From NCBI GenBank assembly GCA_002343075.1, contig DDRH01000025.1:1-33276 (forward strand): 33,276 bases of DNA, read 5' to 3'. Within the stretch, counting starts at the first letter, position 1; each line of letters opens with the position of its first letter. The DNA is from Phycisphaerales bacterium UBA2421. GTDB taxonomy: Bacteria > Planctomycetota > Phycisphaerae > Tepidisphaerales > Tepidisphaeraceae. The notes under the pieces were generated by a model, which made no database searches, was not told the origin of the DNA, and saw only the letters and a program-made list of their open reading frames with translations. Of the stretch, positions 23,522-32,154 are shown piece after piece. Position numbers and translations under genes: made by a program.

Positions 23522-24400
23522 ATGACTGAAGAACAGATTGCGTGGATCGTCGTCGTCGTGTTGACCGCTGCGCTGGTGCTGTGGCTTTGCTTGACCCGCT
23601 GGTTTTCCGCAGTTCTAGGCACCCCGCGGGCGGACGTGGGCCAGCCGATCCTGCCCTGGGCTGCAGCGGTGTTTCTCGGGGGCGTGGTGTGGCTCGCCTC
23701 GCAGTTAATCTATGTCGTGTACCTGACGGCCTCACGCACATCGGCGAGCCCCGGCACCACGCTTCCGACAACGAACTCAGCCGATTTTGAGTTTGCTGCC
23801 CACGAGTTGGCGATTGCCTCGACGGTGCCCCCCTTTCTCGGTGCCGCTGCCATGCTGTTGGCGGCGCTTGTGAAGGGGGATTGGCTTGTCAAGATCGGCC
23901 TATGCCTGAGATTGATCCCTCGGGGCTTGGGGCAGGCGGTGGTTGGGCTGGTGTTGGCATATCCTCTCGTGTTTTGGACTTTGCAGGGCGTCGAGCGGCT
24001 GTACCGCATGATCGACTTCGAGCATCCGCGCGAGCACGAACTTCTGCAAAAGCTCACAGAAAGCGGCACGGACGTCGTACGTCTGGCGATGCTCATCGGG
24101 GCGGTGATCGCAGCCCCGCTTTTCGAGGAACTTCTCTTCCGCGGGGGGCTGCAGACACTGGTGAGGTGGGGCATGACACGGTGGATGGGCCGCGAACGAT
24201 TGATGTGTGCCTGGGCTTCGATTTTGATCGTTTCGCTGTTATTCGCCTCGATCCATCCCCTCTGGATGGCACCGGCGATCCTCGTATTGAGCGTATGCAT
24301 TGGATACCTATATGAGCGAACTGCCAACCTCTGGGCGTGCATCTTCATGCACGCGATGTTCAATGGCCTGAACACCGTTATGTATCTCGCCCAATCTTAA
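23522..24400 (+). CDS. CPBP-family intramembrane metalloprotease (CAAX protease type)
   Basis: This 292-residue protein has about seven to eight hydrophobic helices and the CPBP/Abi motifs: EELLFRG (about residues 202-208), FASIHPLW with its His (about 245), and HAMFN (277-281). These residues form the intramembrane active site. The family processes prenylated proteins in eukaryotes and has varied, mostly unknown roles in bacteria. The start is ATG 23522, directly preceded by a GTG; neither has a clear ribosome site, so a leaderless or weakly translated message is possible. tyrS begins 55 bases after its stop. Confidence 0.88.
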   Translation: MTEEQIAWIVVVVLTAALVLWLCLTRWFSAVLGTPRADVGQPILPWAAAVFLGGVVWLASQLIYVVYLTASRTSASPGTTLPTTNSADFEFAAHELAIASTVPPFLGAAAMLLAALVKGDWLVKIGLCLRLIPRGLGQAVVGLVLAYPLVFWTLQGVERLYRMIDFEHPREHELLQKLTESGTDVVRLAMLIGAVIAAPLFEELLFRGGLQTLVRWGMTRWMGRERLMCAWASILIVSLLFASIHPLWMAPAILVLSVCIGYLYERTANLWACIFMHAMFNGLNTVMYLAQS

Positions 24401-24455
24401 GTTTGGCGGGCGGTTTGATTGCCGGGAATCGATCGACCATCTAAACTCGCATGAA

Positions 24456-25664
24456 ATGACACCGAGCATCGACGAACAGATCACCTCGCTCCAGCGGCGC
24501 ACCGACCGGCTCATCAGCACCGACGACCTGCGCGCCAAGCTCACCCGCAGCGCCAAGACCGGCAAGCCAATGCGTATCAAACTGGGAATGGACCCCACCG
24601 CACCCGACGTGCATCTCGGCCACGCGGTGCCGCTGAAGATCATCAGGCAGTTTCAGGATTGGGGCCACAAAGCAGTGCTGATCATCGGCGACTACACCGC
24701 CCGCGTGGGCGACCCGAGCGGGCGCAACTCGACGCGGCCCGTGCTCACCGGCGATGAGATCGACGCCAACGCCAAGACCTATGTAGCGCAAGTCGGCAAG
24801 ATCTTGCTCACCACGCCCGATCGGCTGGAAATTCGATACAACGGCGAGTGGCTCGGCAAGATGAACATGACCGATATCATCAAGTTGCTGAGCCGAAAGA
24901 GTGTTGCGCAACTGCTGCAGCGGGAAGACTTTGCGCGTCGCTTCGCCGAGCAGGTCGATATTCGCCTTCACGAGCTGTTCTACCCCCTTCTGCAAGGGTG
25001 GGACAGCGTGGTGATCGAGGCCGACCTGGAAATGGGCGGCAGCGACCAACTGTTTAACAACTTGGTAGGCCGAGAACTGCAGAAAGAGCAAGGCGGCGAC
25101 GGCCAATGCGTGCTGGTGACACCGCTGCTGGTCGGCACAGATGGCTCTGCGAAGATGAGCAAGAGCAAGAAAAATTACATCGGCCTGACCGACCCCCCGA
25201 GCGGGGCTGACGGGATTTTTGGCAAGATCATGCGGGTTCCTGATACGCTGCTCAGTTCGTACTACAAGCTGTTGACCGAGGTCGAAGAAACGCTCTACGA
25301 ACGACAAATCGCATCCGATCCGCGACAAGCCAAAATCGACCTGGCAAAGATGATGATCACATGGCTGTACGATGGCAACGCGGCCTCGGCGGCTGAGCAG
25401 GAATTTCAGAAGGTGATCGTCGGCGGGGGGATTCCTGATGAAATGCCGGAGTTGAAGGTTGGCCCCGGCCCGCATCGGCTTGCTCCGCTTCTTGCCCGCG
25501 CAGGTTTCGTGACGAGCAACAGCGAGGGCATTCGAAAAATCAAGGAGGGTGCGGTCAAGCTGGACGGAGAAAAAGTGCCCGCGGGGGCGTTTAACGAGGA
25601 TTTCACTTTTGGCAGCCCGCGTGTATTGCAGCTGGGCAACCGGCGGTTTGTGCGGGTGAGTTGA
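24456..25664 (+). CDS. tyrS: Tyrosyl-tRNA synthetase
   Basis: TyrS charges tRNA-Tyr. At 402 residues it carries the class I signatures HLGH (53-56) and KMSKS (233-237), plus LGMDPTAPDVHLGHAVPLK and GDYTARVGDPSGR. EADLEMGGSDQLFN is the binding segment for tyrosine and adenylate. A C-terminal S4 RNA-binding domain (about 340-402) ends the protein. The motif spacing fits the TyrZ-like subgroup rather than E. coli TyrS. The start ATG follows the CPBP gene closely and may be cotranscribed with it. An antisense open frame of similar length is a shadow of the GC-rich codon pattern. Confidence 0.97.
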   Translation: MTPSIDEQITSLQRRTDRLISTDDLRAKLTRSAKTGKPMRIKLGMDPTAPDVHLGHAVPLKIIRQFQDWGHKAVLIIGDYTARVGDPSGRNSTRPVLTGDEIDANAKTYVAQVGKILLTTPDRLEIRYNGEWLGKMNMTDIIKLLSRKSVAQLLQREDFARRFAEQVDIRLHELFYPLLQGWDSVVIEADLEMGGSDQLFNNLVGRELQKEQGGDGQCVLVTPLLVGTDGSAKMSKSKKNYIGLTDPPSGADGIFGKIMRVPDTLLSSYYKLLTEVEETLYERQIASDPRQAKIDLAKMMITWLYDGNAASAAEQEFQKVIVGGGIPDEMPELKVGPGPHRLAPLLARAGFVTSNSEGIRKIKEGAVKLDGEKVPAGAFNEDFTFGSPRVLQLGNRRFVRVS

Positions 25665-25689
25665 GAAGTCTCGACTACATTGTATAGTC
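25661..25689 (+). promoter_or_regulatory. mazEF promoter with overlapping inverted repeat
   Basis: TTGAGA (25661-25666) and TATAGT (25683-25688) are 16 bases apart. The inverted repeat GACTA...TAGTC (25673-25677 and 25685-25689, seven-base gap) covers the -10 box. That is where a MazE-type autorepressor would bind. Confidence 0.5.
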
Positions 25690-25711
25690 TTTGACGATAC
25701 AGAGGTGCAAA

Positions 25712-25954
25712 ATGGCTCGTGTTGCGATCGCAAAGTGGGGTAACAACCTGGCGTTACGTCTTCCCAAGGCCGCCGTGCAGGCGCTGGGTGCGGAAAGCGG
25801 CACCGAGTTCGAGCTTGACGTACGCGGCGGCGCGCTCTTCGCCCGTCCAATTCGGAAAAAGCCGAATCTTGCCGAGTTGGTGAAGAAAATCACGCCGCGA
25901 AACCGGCACACCGCGACCGATTGGGGCAAACCCGTCGGCGGCGAGGTCTGGTGA
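25712..25954 (+). CDS. mazE: MazE-type antitoxin (AbrB/SpoVT fold)
   Basis: This 80-residue protein pairs with the MazF toxin encoded next to it. The N-terminal half is a swapped-hairpin DNA-binding domain (VAIAKWGNNLALRLPKAAVQ, then GTEFELDV). The C-terminal tail (RNRHTATDWGKPVGGEVW) is the flexible part that wraps around and inhibits MazF. ATG 25712 has GAGG about seven bases upstream; the in-frame TTG at 25691 is unlikely. The stop overlaps the mazF start by one base (TGATG). Autoregulation together with MazF is expected from the family and from the inverted repeat over the promoter. Confidence 0.92.
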   Translation: MARVAIAKWGNNLALRLPKAAVQALGAESGTEFELDVRGGALFARPIRKKPNLAELVKKITPRNRHTATDWGKPVGGEVW

Positions 25955-26304
25955 TGGCGCGCGAGACTTACATTCCTGATCTTGGCGATCTGATACACAT
26001 GACTTTCAGCCCGTCGACAGGGCGGGAACAGACCGGCCCTCGCTACGCTGTTGTGTTAACCCCGAAGTCTTATAGCCGGGCTTCGGGGCTGGCGCTTTGC
26101 TGTCCGATTACCTCTAAGGTGAAAGGTTATCCTTTTGAAGTCGCGGTCGGTGGTTCGGTTGTTCAGGGCGTGGTGCTGTGCGACCACGTCCGAAGCATCG
26201 ACTTTCGCGAGCGCAACGCCGTGTTTATCGAAAAGGCCCGGCGTGATGTGATCGATGATGTCACGGCGATGGTACTTCCGCTCGTGGATCCGCGGGCACT
26301 TTGA
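25954..26304 (+). CDS. mazF: MazF-type mRNA interferase toxin
   Basis: This 116-residue endoribonuclease cuts mRNA and halts growth when freed from MazE. The sequence follows E. coli MazF/ChpB closely: YIPDLGDLIHMTFSPSTGRE, TGPRYAVVLTPKSYSRASGL, CPITSKVKGYPFEVAV and GVVLCDHVRSIDF. The catalytic Arg of GPRYAVV and Thr of PITSK are both kept, so the toxin looks intact. It starts at ATG 25954, overlapping the mazE stop, with GAGG seven bases upstream inside mazE. The cleavage sequence cannot be predicted. Confidence 0.94.
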   Translation: MARETYIPDLGDLIHMTFSPSTGREQTGPRYAVVLTPKSYSRASGLALCCPITSKVKGYPFEVAVGGSVVQGVVLCDHVRSIDFRERNAVFIEKARRDVIDDVTAMVLPLVDPRAL

Positions 26305-26516
26305 CATGCGATACCGATGTCCGTGCCGACGGCTGCAAATCCAATCTCTTCTCCACGGTTGGCGATTCTGACATGCTGCCAGTGCGTTTCATCGCCGATG
26401 AGAGTGGCTGAAAGCGTGACAACGACGATTTTGATGCCGAACGCCTTGGGTCAGGTGAAAGAGCAGCGACGATGCGATACCCTGCTGGCTGGCAAGCAAA
26501 TTAGGAGCCGCCCGCA
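26305..26516. other. Non-coding gap between mazF and the acetyltransferase gene
   Basis: These 212 bases separate mazF from the GNAT gene. A plus-strand frame of 67 codons runs through it but has no ribosome site and no family likeness. No promoter, hairpin or repeat was clear; TTAGGAG at its right end is the ribosome site for the next gene. Confidence 0.4.
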
Positions 26517-27071
26517 GTGAAGCTCGAAACCGAACGTCTCATCATCCGCAATTGGAAAATCAGCTCGCGCGGGGACATCATGGGCGCGTTTGCGATGTAT
26601 TCCGATCCGCAGGTACTGCGATACTTCCCCCCGACCAAGCAGATCGCGTCCATGTCTGAAATGAAAGAAGTACTTCGACAGCGCATCGAGCGGAACAAAA
26701 CGTATCCGCCGGGGCAGGGGCTTTGGTGCGTCGAGGAGAGAGCCGAGTCCAGGGTAGTCGGCACGGCGCTGCTCAAGCCGTTGCCTGATGGTGCCGGCAA
26801 TCTCACTGCTGAAATTGAAGTCGGCTGGCATCTTCGCCGCGATGCATGGGGCAAGGGTTTTGCCACGGAGTTTGGCCGGGCACTGCTGGAGTATGGATTT
26901 GCCGAGTTAAAGCTCGCAGAGATTTTTGCGGTCGTGTTTCCGTCCAACCAGCAGAGCGTGCGCGTCACCCAGCGGCTGGGCATGGAACCTCTCGGGCCGA
27001 CGGATAAATACTACGGCACGACCACCGAACTCTTCCGCATGACCGCCGATGCCTGGCGGCAGGCGATTTAG
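26517..27071 (+). CDS. GNAT acetyltransferase (RimJ/RimL type)
   Basis: This 184-residue protein has the typical opening MKLETERLIIRNW and the acetyl-CoA loop RRDAWGKGFATEFGRALLEY. It ends with the VFPSNQQSVRVTQRLGMEPL segment of the Acetyltransf_3 group. It moves an acetyl group from acetyl-CoA to a protein N-terminus or small amine. Translation starts at GTG 26517, with AGGAG nine bases upstream. It is convergent with pepF, leaving only four bases between the two stops. The substrate is unknown. Confidence 0.9.
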   Translation: MKLETERLIIRNWKISSRGDIMGAFAMYSDPQVLRYFPPTKQIASMSEMKEVLRQRIERNKTYPPGQGLWCVEERAESRVVGTALLKPLPDGAGNLTAEIEVGWHLRRDAWGKGFATEFGRALLEYGFAELKLAEIFAVVFPSNQQSVRVTQRLGMEPLGPTDKYYGTTTELFRMTADAWRQAI

Positions 27072-27075
27072 GCCC

Positions 27076-28890
27076 TCACAGCAAGTCATCCAACTCCTCA
27101 ACAAGCTGCGAGAACCGCTTCATTGCCGCGTTCACTGGTTGCGGGCTTTGCATGTTGACCCCGGCATCGCGCAGTAGGTCCAGAGGCCACTTGCTGCAGC
27201 CGCCCTTCAGGAAGCTCAGGTACTGCCTTAGCTCCGCCGCGCCGCCGCGCAGCACGCGCTCGCTTAACGCGATTGCGGCGCTGAGACCCGTTGCATACTT
27301 GTAGACGTAGAATGCGCGATAAAAGTGAGGAATACGGAGACATTCCAACTCGAGTTCGCTGTCAATCGCAAACTTCGGCCCAAAATAATCGTTCAGAAGT
27401 CGGCGATACTGTGTCCGCAGCGTCTCTACGGTAAGCGGCTCACCCGCTTCGACAAGGTCGTGCGTAATTTTCTCAAACTCGGCAAACATCGTCTGCCTGA
27501 CAACTGTCCCACGGATCTCATCAATCGCGTGGTTTATCAGGTACGCCCGCTCAGTCTTGTTCTTAGTCTGCTTCAATAAGTGATCGAGTAGCAGTTGTTC
27601 ATTAAACGTGCTCGCCACTTCGGCGACGAAGATCGTATAGTGGCTGTACTGAAACGGCTGGCTTCCCCGGCTGTACCAACTGTGCATGCTGTGGCCGGCT
27701 TCATGCGCGAGCGTAAACATGTGGTCGAGCACCTCTGGCTGGTAGTTCATCATGATGTACGGCATGCCATCGAAGGTCCCGTAGCTGAACGCGCCGCTTT
27801 GTTTGCCGGCATTTGGGTAGCGGTCACACCAGCGGGCCGTCGTCAGCCCTTCGGCGAGCACCCTGCAATATTCATCCCCCAGCGGGGCCATTGCCTCAAT
27901 GCATGTCTTTACCGCAGTATCCCACGGTGTCTGCTTTGAAATTTTGGACAGGATAGGAGCGTAAGTGTCGTATTGGTGGATCTCCTTCAGCTTCATCGCC
28001 CGTCGGCGCAGTTCATAATATCGATGCACCGCGGGGAGATTTTTGCGGACGCTCGCGATCAAGTTGTCGTAAACGCTTACCGGCACATTGTCGGCAAACA
28101 GCGCCGATTCGCGCGCCGACTTAAACCCCCGGGCCTTCGCATAAAAAGCATCTTTCTGCACCGAACCGTTATACGCCGCCGCGGTGCAGTTTTTGTGGAG
28201 GTCGTACTGTGCATAGAACTGTTGAAACGCGGCCTTCCGCACCGACGCATTTCCCGAGTGAAGCAGGGCGCTGTACGACGAGTGCCCCAACTCGATTGTC
28301 TGCCCCTTCTCATTCTTAATCGTGCCGAATTTCAGGTCGGCGTCATTCAACTGCCTGAAGATTTGTGAAGGCGATTCCGCAATCTGCTCGGTCATGGCAA
28401 GGAGTTGCTCTTCTTGCTTGCTCAGCGTGTGCTTGCGGTAACGCAGCACGCGTTCGAGTACCAGCTTCCATTCTGCCAACTCCTTTTGCTTCAGAAATCG
28501 CGCGATCCTGGCTTCTGGAATCGCCATTAGCTCGGGCCGAATGAATGACGATGCTTCGCTTGCCTTGGTTGCGACATGCTGATACCGGCCGCGCATGCGC
28601 TGGCTGACGCTATCGCCCTGATCTTCAGCACATTTGAGAAAGGCGTACACGCCCAGACGCTCGCCCAGCCGGTCAAAAGCCGAGTCATACTTCAGACACG
28701 AGGCCAGCATCGCGCTGGATTGTCCGAGTTTGCCCTTAAACTTCGAAAAACCTGCAATCTGCCTTTCCCACTTGCCAAACGTGCGTTCCCAATCGTCGGC
28801 GGTCTTAAACAGCTTGCTTAGGTCCCATGTATCCTCAATCTTCACTTTGCTGCGCGGTAACAATTTTACGGTGGATTTTGGTTTGGTCAT
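27076..28890 (-). CDS. pepF: Oligoendopeptidase F (M3 family)
   Basis: This 604-residue cytoplasmic zinc peptidase cleaves short peptides. The M3 site is HEAGHSMHSWYS (HEAGH about residues 396-400). The third ligand Glu lies in the following helix at FVAEVASTFNEQLLLDHLL. SYGTFDGMPYIMMNYQPEV precedes the site and HFYRAFYVYKYATGLSAAIA follows, both typical of PepF. The family opening EDTWDLSKLF is near the N-terminus. The start is uncertain: ATG 28890 gives an N-terminus like other PepF, while GTG 28929 and ATG 28905 are in frame upstream; none has a good ribosome site. Confidence 0.95.
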   Translation of the reverse strand: MTKPKSTVKLLPRSKVKIEDTWDLSKLFKTADDWERTFGKWERQIAGFSKFKGKLGQSSAMLASCLKYDSAFDRLGERLGVYAFLKCAEDQGDSVSQRMRGRYQHVATKASEASSFIRPELMAIPEARIARFLKQKELAEWKLVLERVLRYRKHTLSKQEEQLLAMTEQIAESPSQIFRQLNDADLKFGTIKNEKGQTIELGHSSYSALLHSGNASVRKAAFQQFYAQYDLHKNCTAAAYNGSVQKDAFYAKARGFKSARESALFADNVPVSVYDNLIASVRKNLPAVHRYYELRRRAMKLKEIHQYDTYAPILSKISKQTPWDTAVKTCIEAMAPLGDEYCRVLAEGLTTARWCDRYPNAGKQSGAFSYGTFDGMPYIMMNYQPEVLDHMFTLAHEAGHSMHSWYSRGSQPFQYSHYTIFVAEVASTFNEQLLLDHLLKQTKNKTERAYLINHAIDEIRGTVVRQTMFAEFEKITHDLVEAGEPLTVETLRTQYRRLLNDYFGPKFAIDSELELECLRIPHFYRAFYVYKYATGLSAAIALSERVLRGGAAELRQYLSFLKGGCSKWPLDLLRDAGVNMQSPQPVNAAMKRFSQLVEELDDLL

Positions 28891-29076
28891 GTTGGTGACA
28901 AACATAATCGCCGGGTCGCAGAAATTCACCTGATGATCGAGCCTTGCCTGGCGTGTGAATCGTGCGACGGCTTATCCCGTTTCAAAATCTGCACGATAGA
29001 TGACGCAAAATGAAAGCCCAATCATGCGCCATGCCTGCGACTTCCGCAGTATCATCAGTCGTTTACGACCTTGGCG

Positions 29077-30123
29077 ATGGCGGAACCAATCAAGGCAGAA
29101 ATTTTCGGCTCCCTCCCCGGCGGCGACGTGGTGGAGGCTTTCGACCTTAAAGGGCCCGCAGGGCTTTCGGCGCGTGTTATCACGCTCGGCGGAATTGTGA
29201 CGCACCTGCGCGCCCCAGACCGGCGGGGCGACGCCGCCGACGTTGTCCTGGGATTTAATAATCTCGCCGGCTACCTCGCTCCGCACCCGTATTTCGGGGC
29301 GATCGCTGGCCGAGTTGCGGGCCGAATCAGCCAGGGCCGTTTTCAGCTGGATGGCCGGGAGTATTCGCTGGCGTGCAACGACCCCCCCAACCACCTTCAC
29401 GGTGGCGACCGTGGTTTTGACAAGCGGCTTTGGAATTCAGAGCCGCTCGATCGCGCCGACGGCGCCGCGTCCCTCCGCCTCAGCCGGCTCAGTGCCGATG
29501 GCGAGGAAGGCTATCCTGGCAATCTGCGGGTGAGTGTGATTTACACAGTGACGGCGGCCAACGAATTGGTGATCGAAACCGAAGCCACGACCGATCGCCC
29601 GACACCCGTCAATCTTACCCACCATTCCTATTTTAACTTGGCTGGTGAAGGATCGTGTTCGGTTGAGTCGCATCAATTGCAGGTGTTCGCCGGCAGTTAC
29701 GCCCCCGCGGATGCGGCGTCCGGGCTGACGGGTCGCCGCGAGCCGGTCACGGACAACGACCTTCGCACGCCAAAACGCCTCGGCGACGTCATTCCCAACC
29801 TGCGCGGCCGACACGGCGACCTCTACTTCATCGACCGGGCCGCGCCCGCCGGTCTGGTTGATGTCGCCCGATTGGTGGACCCTGCGAGTGGCAGAGCGAT
29901 GACCGTACGTTCGACGGAGACTTGTGTGCAGTTTTATACAGGCGTCGGTCTGGACGGCACGCTGGTTGGCAAATCGGGTCGGAAGTACGGGCCGTTTGCA
30001 GGGTTATGCCTTGAGTGTGAAGGATTCCCGGATGGTGTGAACCGGCCCGAGCTTGGAAACATCGTACTCCGGCCCGGTGAGGTGAGCCGGCATACGACTG
30101 TTTACGCATTTTCAACGCTGTGA
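29077..30123 (+). CDS. galM: Aldose 1-epimerase (galactose mutarotase)
   Basis: GalM interconverts the alpha and beta anomers of sugars such as galactose and glucose. This 348-residue protein shows the substrate-binding PYFGAIAGRVAGRI, the NHLHGGDRGFDKRLW segment with one conserved His, and the NLTHHSYFNLAGEG segment with the catalytic His. The catalytic Glu is in GLCLECEGFPDGVN near the C-terminus. ATG 29077 is preferred over the TTG at 29071, though no strong ribosome site is visible. The stop is followed nine bases later by the start of the chimeric frame, so the two are probably cotranscribed. Confidence 0.94.
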   Translation: MAEPIKAEIFGSLPGGDVVEAFDLKGPAGLSARVITLGGIVTHLRAPDRRGDAADVVLGFNNLAGYLAPHPYFGAIAGRVAGRISQGRFQLDGREYSLACNDPPNHLHGGDRGFDKRLWNSEPLDRADGAASLRLSRLSADGEEGYPGNLRVSVIYTVTAANELVIETEATTDRPTPVNLTHHSYFNLAGEGSCSVESHQLQVFAGSYAPADAASGLTGRREPVTDNDLRTPKRLGDVIPNLRGRHGDLYFIDRAAPAGLVDVARLVDPASGRAMTVRSTETCVQFYTGVGLDGTLVGKSGRKYGPFAGLCLECEGFPDGVNRPELGNIVLRPGEVSRHTTVYAFSTL

Positions 30124-30132
30124 GGGTCTGCG

Positions 30133-30792
30133 ATGAGCTTAGATCATGATCACGGCACCGCTGTCCTAACCCGGCCGCCGAAACACCTTGATTACAGCCT
30201 GACCGGCGAAGAGGCAGGCCGGGCGATCGAGCGCGGGCTTGCGGAGGCTGAGTGGTACCAGTGTCCCGTTCCCCGCTCGACCATGCGCCAGTTGCTCGAC
30301 GAAGACACCGTCAAGCTGATGGCTGAAAAAGGCATCTGGTGGAGCCTGCAGCCATTCATTGATGACGGATCGAGCCCCTGGCCCGCGGGGAGCCCCAACC
30401 GCATCAAGCAGCTCGAGATGTTTGCCGGTACCGACAACGCCTTCGCGCTAGCGAAAAAGCACAAGGTAAAGATCGCGGTCGGCACCGACAAGCTGTTCGA
30501 TGCCCGCGCCGCGAAGCTTCAAAATGCGAACATCGTCCTGCTGACTCGATGGTTTACGCCCGCCGAGACGCTGCGGCTTGCGACCTCGCAAAACGCCGAA
30601 CTGCTCGCCCTGTCCGGGCCGCGCAATCCTTACCCCGGCAAGCTGGGCGTGATCGAACCGGGCGCGCTGGCCGACCTGCTCATCGTCGAAGGAGACCCCA
30701 TCGCCGATATCAAGCTACTGGCCGACCCCGCGAGCAACATTCGCCTGATCATGAAAGACGGCCGGGTATACAAAAACACGCTCCCCCGTTGA
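30133..30792 (+). CDS. Chimeric frame: desaturase-like N-terminus fused to amidohydrolase C-terminus
   Basis: This 219-residue frame joins two unrelated pieces. Residues 13-54 (PPKHLDYSLTGEEAGRAIER through EWYQCPVPRSTMRQLL) look like the start of planctomycete membrane fatty-acid desaturases. Residues 54-219 match the last third of imidazolonepropionase-like amidohydrolases: LLDEDTVKLMAEKGIWWSLQ, the metal-ligand Asp in VGTDKLFD (D119), RWFTPAETLRLATSQNAELL, and ADLLIVEGDPIADIKLL. The amidohydrolase HxH, Lys and other His ligands are missing, as are all desaturase His boxes, so neither enzyme can work. The frame is intact and has GAGGG five bases before its ATG, so a protein may still be made. 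The junction lies near 30290-30300. The amidohydrolase part is certain; the desaturase part is from memory of family members and less sure. Confidence 0.75.
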   Translation: MSLDHDHGTAVLTRPPKHLDYSLTGEEAGRAIERGLAEAEWYQCPVPRSTMRQLLDEDTVKLMAEKGIWWSLQPFIDDGSSPWPAGSPNRIKQLEMFAGTDNAFALAKKHKVKIAVGTDKLFDARAAKLQNANIVLLTRWFTPAETLRLATSQNAELLALSGPRNPYPGKLGVIEPGALADLLIVEGDPIADIKLLADPASNIRLIMKDGRVYKNTLPR

Positions 30793-30875
30793 CGCGGCGA
30801 CCGGGCCGAGCCGGAACGGCATCAGGCAATACCTGATGACATTTCGTCAGTTAATCACTATGGTGGGGGTCGCTG

Positions 30876-32063
30876 ATGCGTCTGGCTGATTTTATCCTCG
30901 CGAACGTCGAACCGATCCTGGCGGAATGGGAAGTGTTCGCGCGGAGCATCGATTCCTGCGAGGCGCTCGACCAGCTCACCTTGCGCGACCATGCCGGGCA
31001 AATCCTGCAGGCCACCGCGCGAAACATGAAGTCGGCACAATCGCCGGAAGAACGGGCGCAGAAATCCAAAGGCCAGCCGCAACCAGGCCAGGATAGCGAC
31101 GCCCTCGACGGCGCATCGGACATGCACGCGCTCGACCGGCTGAACCTCGGGTTTGACATGCTCGAGGTCATGAGCGAGTACCGCGCCCTGCGCGCCAGCG
31201 TGCTTCGGCTTTGGCATGAAAGCACGCGCGACATCAGCCACACCGACGTCGAAGATCTCACCCGCTTTAATGAGTCGATCGATCAATCGCTGGCGCAAGC
31301 CGTCGCCAGTTACACCCGGCGGGTCGATCAGGCGCGCGACATGTTCCTCGCCATCCTCAGCCACGACCTGCGCAACCCGCTCAGCGCGATTTCCATGTCC
31401 GCTTACGTTCTGCCGCGGCTGGTGAATAACCAGACCGAAACGGTGGAGTGCAGCCTGCGCATCGCGCGCAGCGTGCTGGTGATGGAGCGGATGATCAGCG
31501 ATCTGCTGGATTACACGCGCACGCGCCTGGGCGCGGGCATGCCCGTTACCCCCGCCCCGGTCGACCTGGCCGAACTGGCGCGCGGGTTGATCGAGGAATA
31601 TCGCTCGGCCTATCCCGATCGCAACATTCACTCCACCTTCTCCGGCGACCTGCGCGGTCAGTTTGATGCCGACCGCGTGCGCCAGGCGATCTCCAACCTG
31701 CTGGGCAACGCGGTGCAGCATGGCGCGGTCGACGTTCCGATTTCGCTGCAACTCAAGGGTGAAGAATCGCATGTCGCAATCTCCATTCACAACGGCGGCA
31801 CACCCATTCCGCCGGGCGAACTGCCGAACATCTTCAACCCGCTCGTGCGCGGCTCCAGCGCCGTGAACCCGAAAGCCAATCGCCCGGGCAGTATCGGCAT
31901 GGGCCTGTACATCGCCCGCGAAGTGGCCAAATCGCACGGCGGCCATATTCACGTCACCTCCACCGCAGAAGAAGGCACGCGTTTCACCATCCGCCTGCCC
32001 CGCAAGCCCGCTCCCGGCACGCGGCCGCCCATCCTGGATGCCGGCCAGATTCGTAAAATGTGA
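30876..32063 (+). CDS. Soluble sensor histidine kinase with RsbRD-like N-terminal domain
   Basis: This 395-residue kinase lacks membrane helices. Residues 1-145 resemble the helical RsbRD/RsbR N-terminal sensor region (MRLADFILANVEPILAEWEV; LEVMSEYRALRASVLRLWHE). HisKA follows with the phospho-acceptor H163 in ILSHDLRNPLSAISMSAYVL. The ATPase domain (about 260-380) has an N-box (VRQAISNLLGNAVQHG) and a G2 box (GSIGMGLYIAREVAKSHGGH). The usual G1 box (DxGxG) reads HNGGTPIPPGELPNIFNPLV, a common variant in such kinases. A Gln/Ser/Pro/Gly insert (about 53-82) splits the sensor region. GGGGG lies about nine bases before the ATG. No response regulator is adjacent, so its partner is elsewhere. Confidence 0.92.
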   Translation: MRLADFILANVEPILAEWEVFARSIDSCEALDQLTLRDHAGQILQATARNMKSAQSPEERAQKSKGQPQPGQDSDALDGASDMHALDRLNLGFDMLEVMSEYRALRASVLRLWHESTRDISHTDVEDLTRFNESIDQSLAQAVASYTRRVDQARDMFLAILSHDLRNPLSAISMSAYVLPRLVNNQTETVECSLRIARSVLVMERMISDLLDYTRTRLGAGMPVTPAPVDLAELARGLIEEYRSAYPDRNIHSTFSGDLRGQFDADRVRQAISNLLGNAVQHGAVDVPISLQLKGEESHVAISIHNGGTPIPPGELPNIFNPLVRGSSAVNPKANRPGSIGMGLYIAREVAKSHGGHIHVTSTAEEGTRFTIRLPRKPAPGTRPPILDAGQIRKM

Positions 32064-32154
32064 ATGATCGGTCTCAATTGATTGCGAAGCGTTGCCGCCG
32101 GCTGCCCGTAGGCGCACGCGCCGCTTTCTATCCATCCAACCTGGTTCGCAAAAA

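Noticed and set aside
24441..25850. A 469-codon open frame antisense to tyrS
   Set aside because: It mirrors the codon structure of an unmistakable tyrosyl-tRNA synthetase, is His/Gln/Arg-rich, has no family likeness and no ribosome site. Long antisense frames are expected in GC-rich genes.
26290..26470. A minus-strand frame with protein-like text (FGIKIVVVTLSATLIGDETH) between mazF and the acetyltransferase
   Set aside because: There is no start codon or ribosome site, it is closed by a stop on its 5' side, and it runs into antisense of mazF. It could be a gene remnant but cannot be supported.
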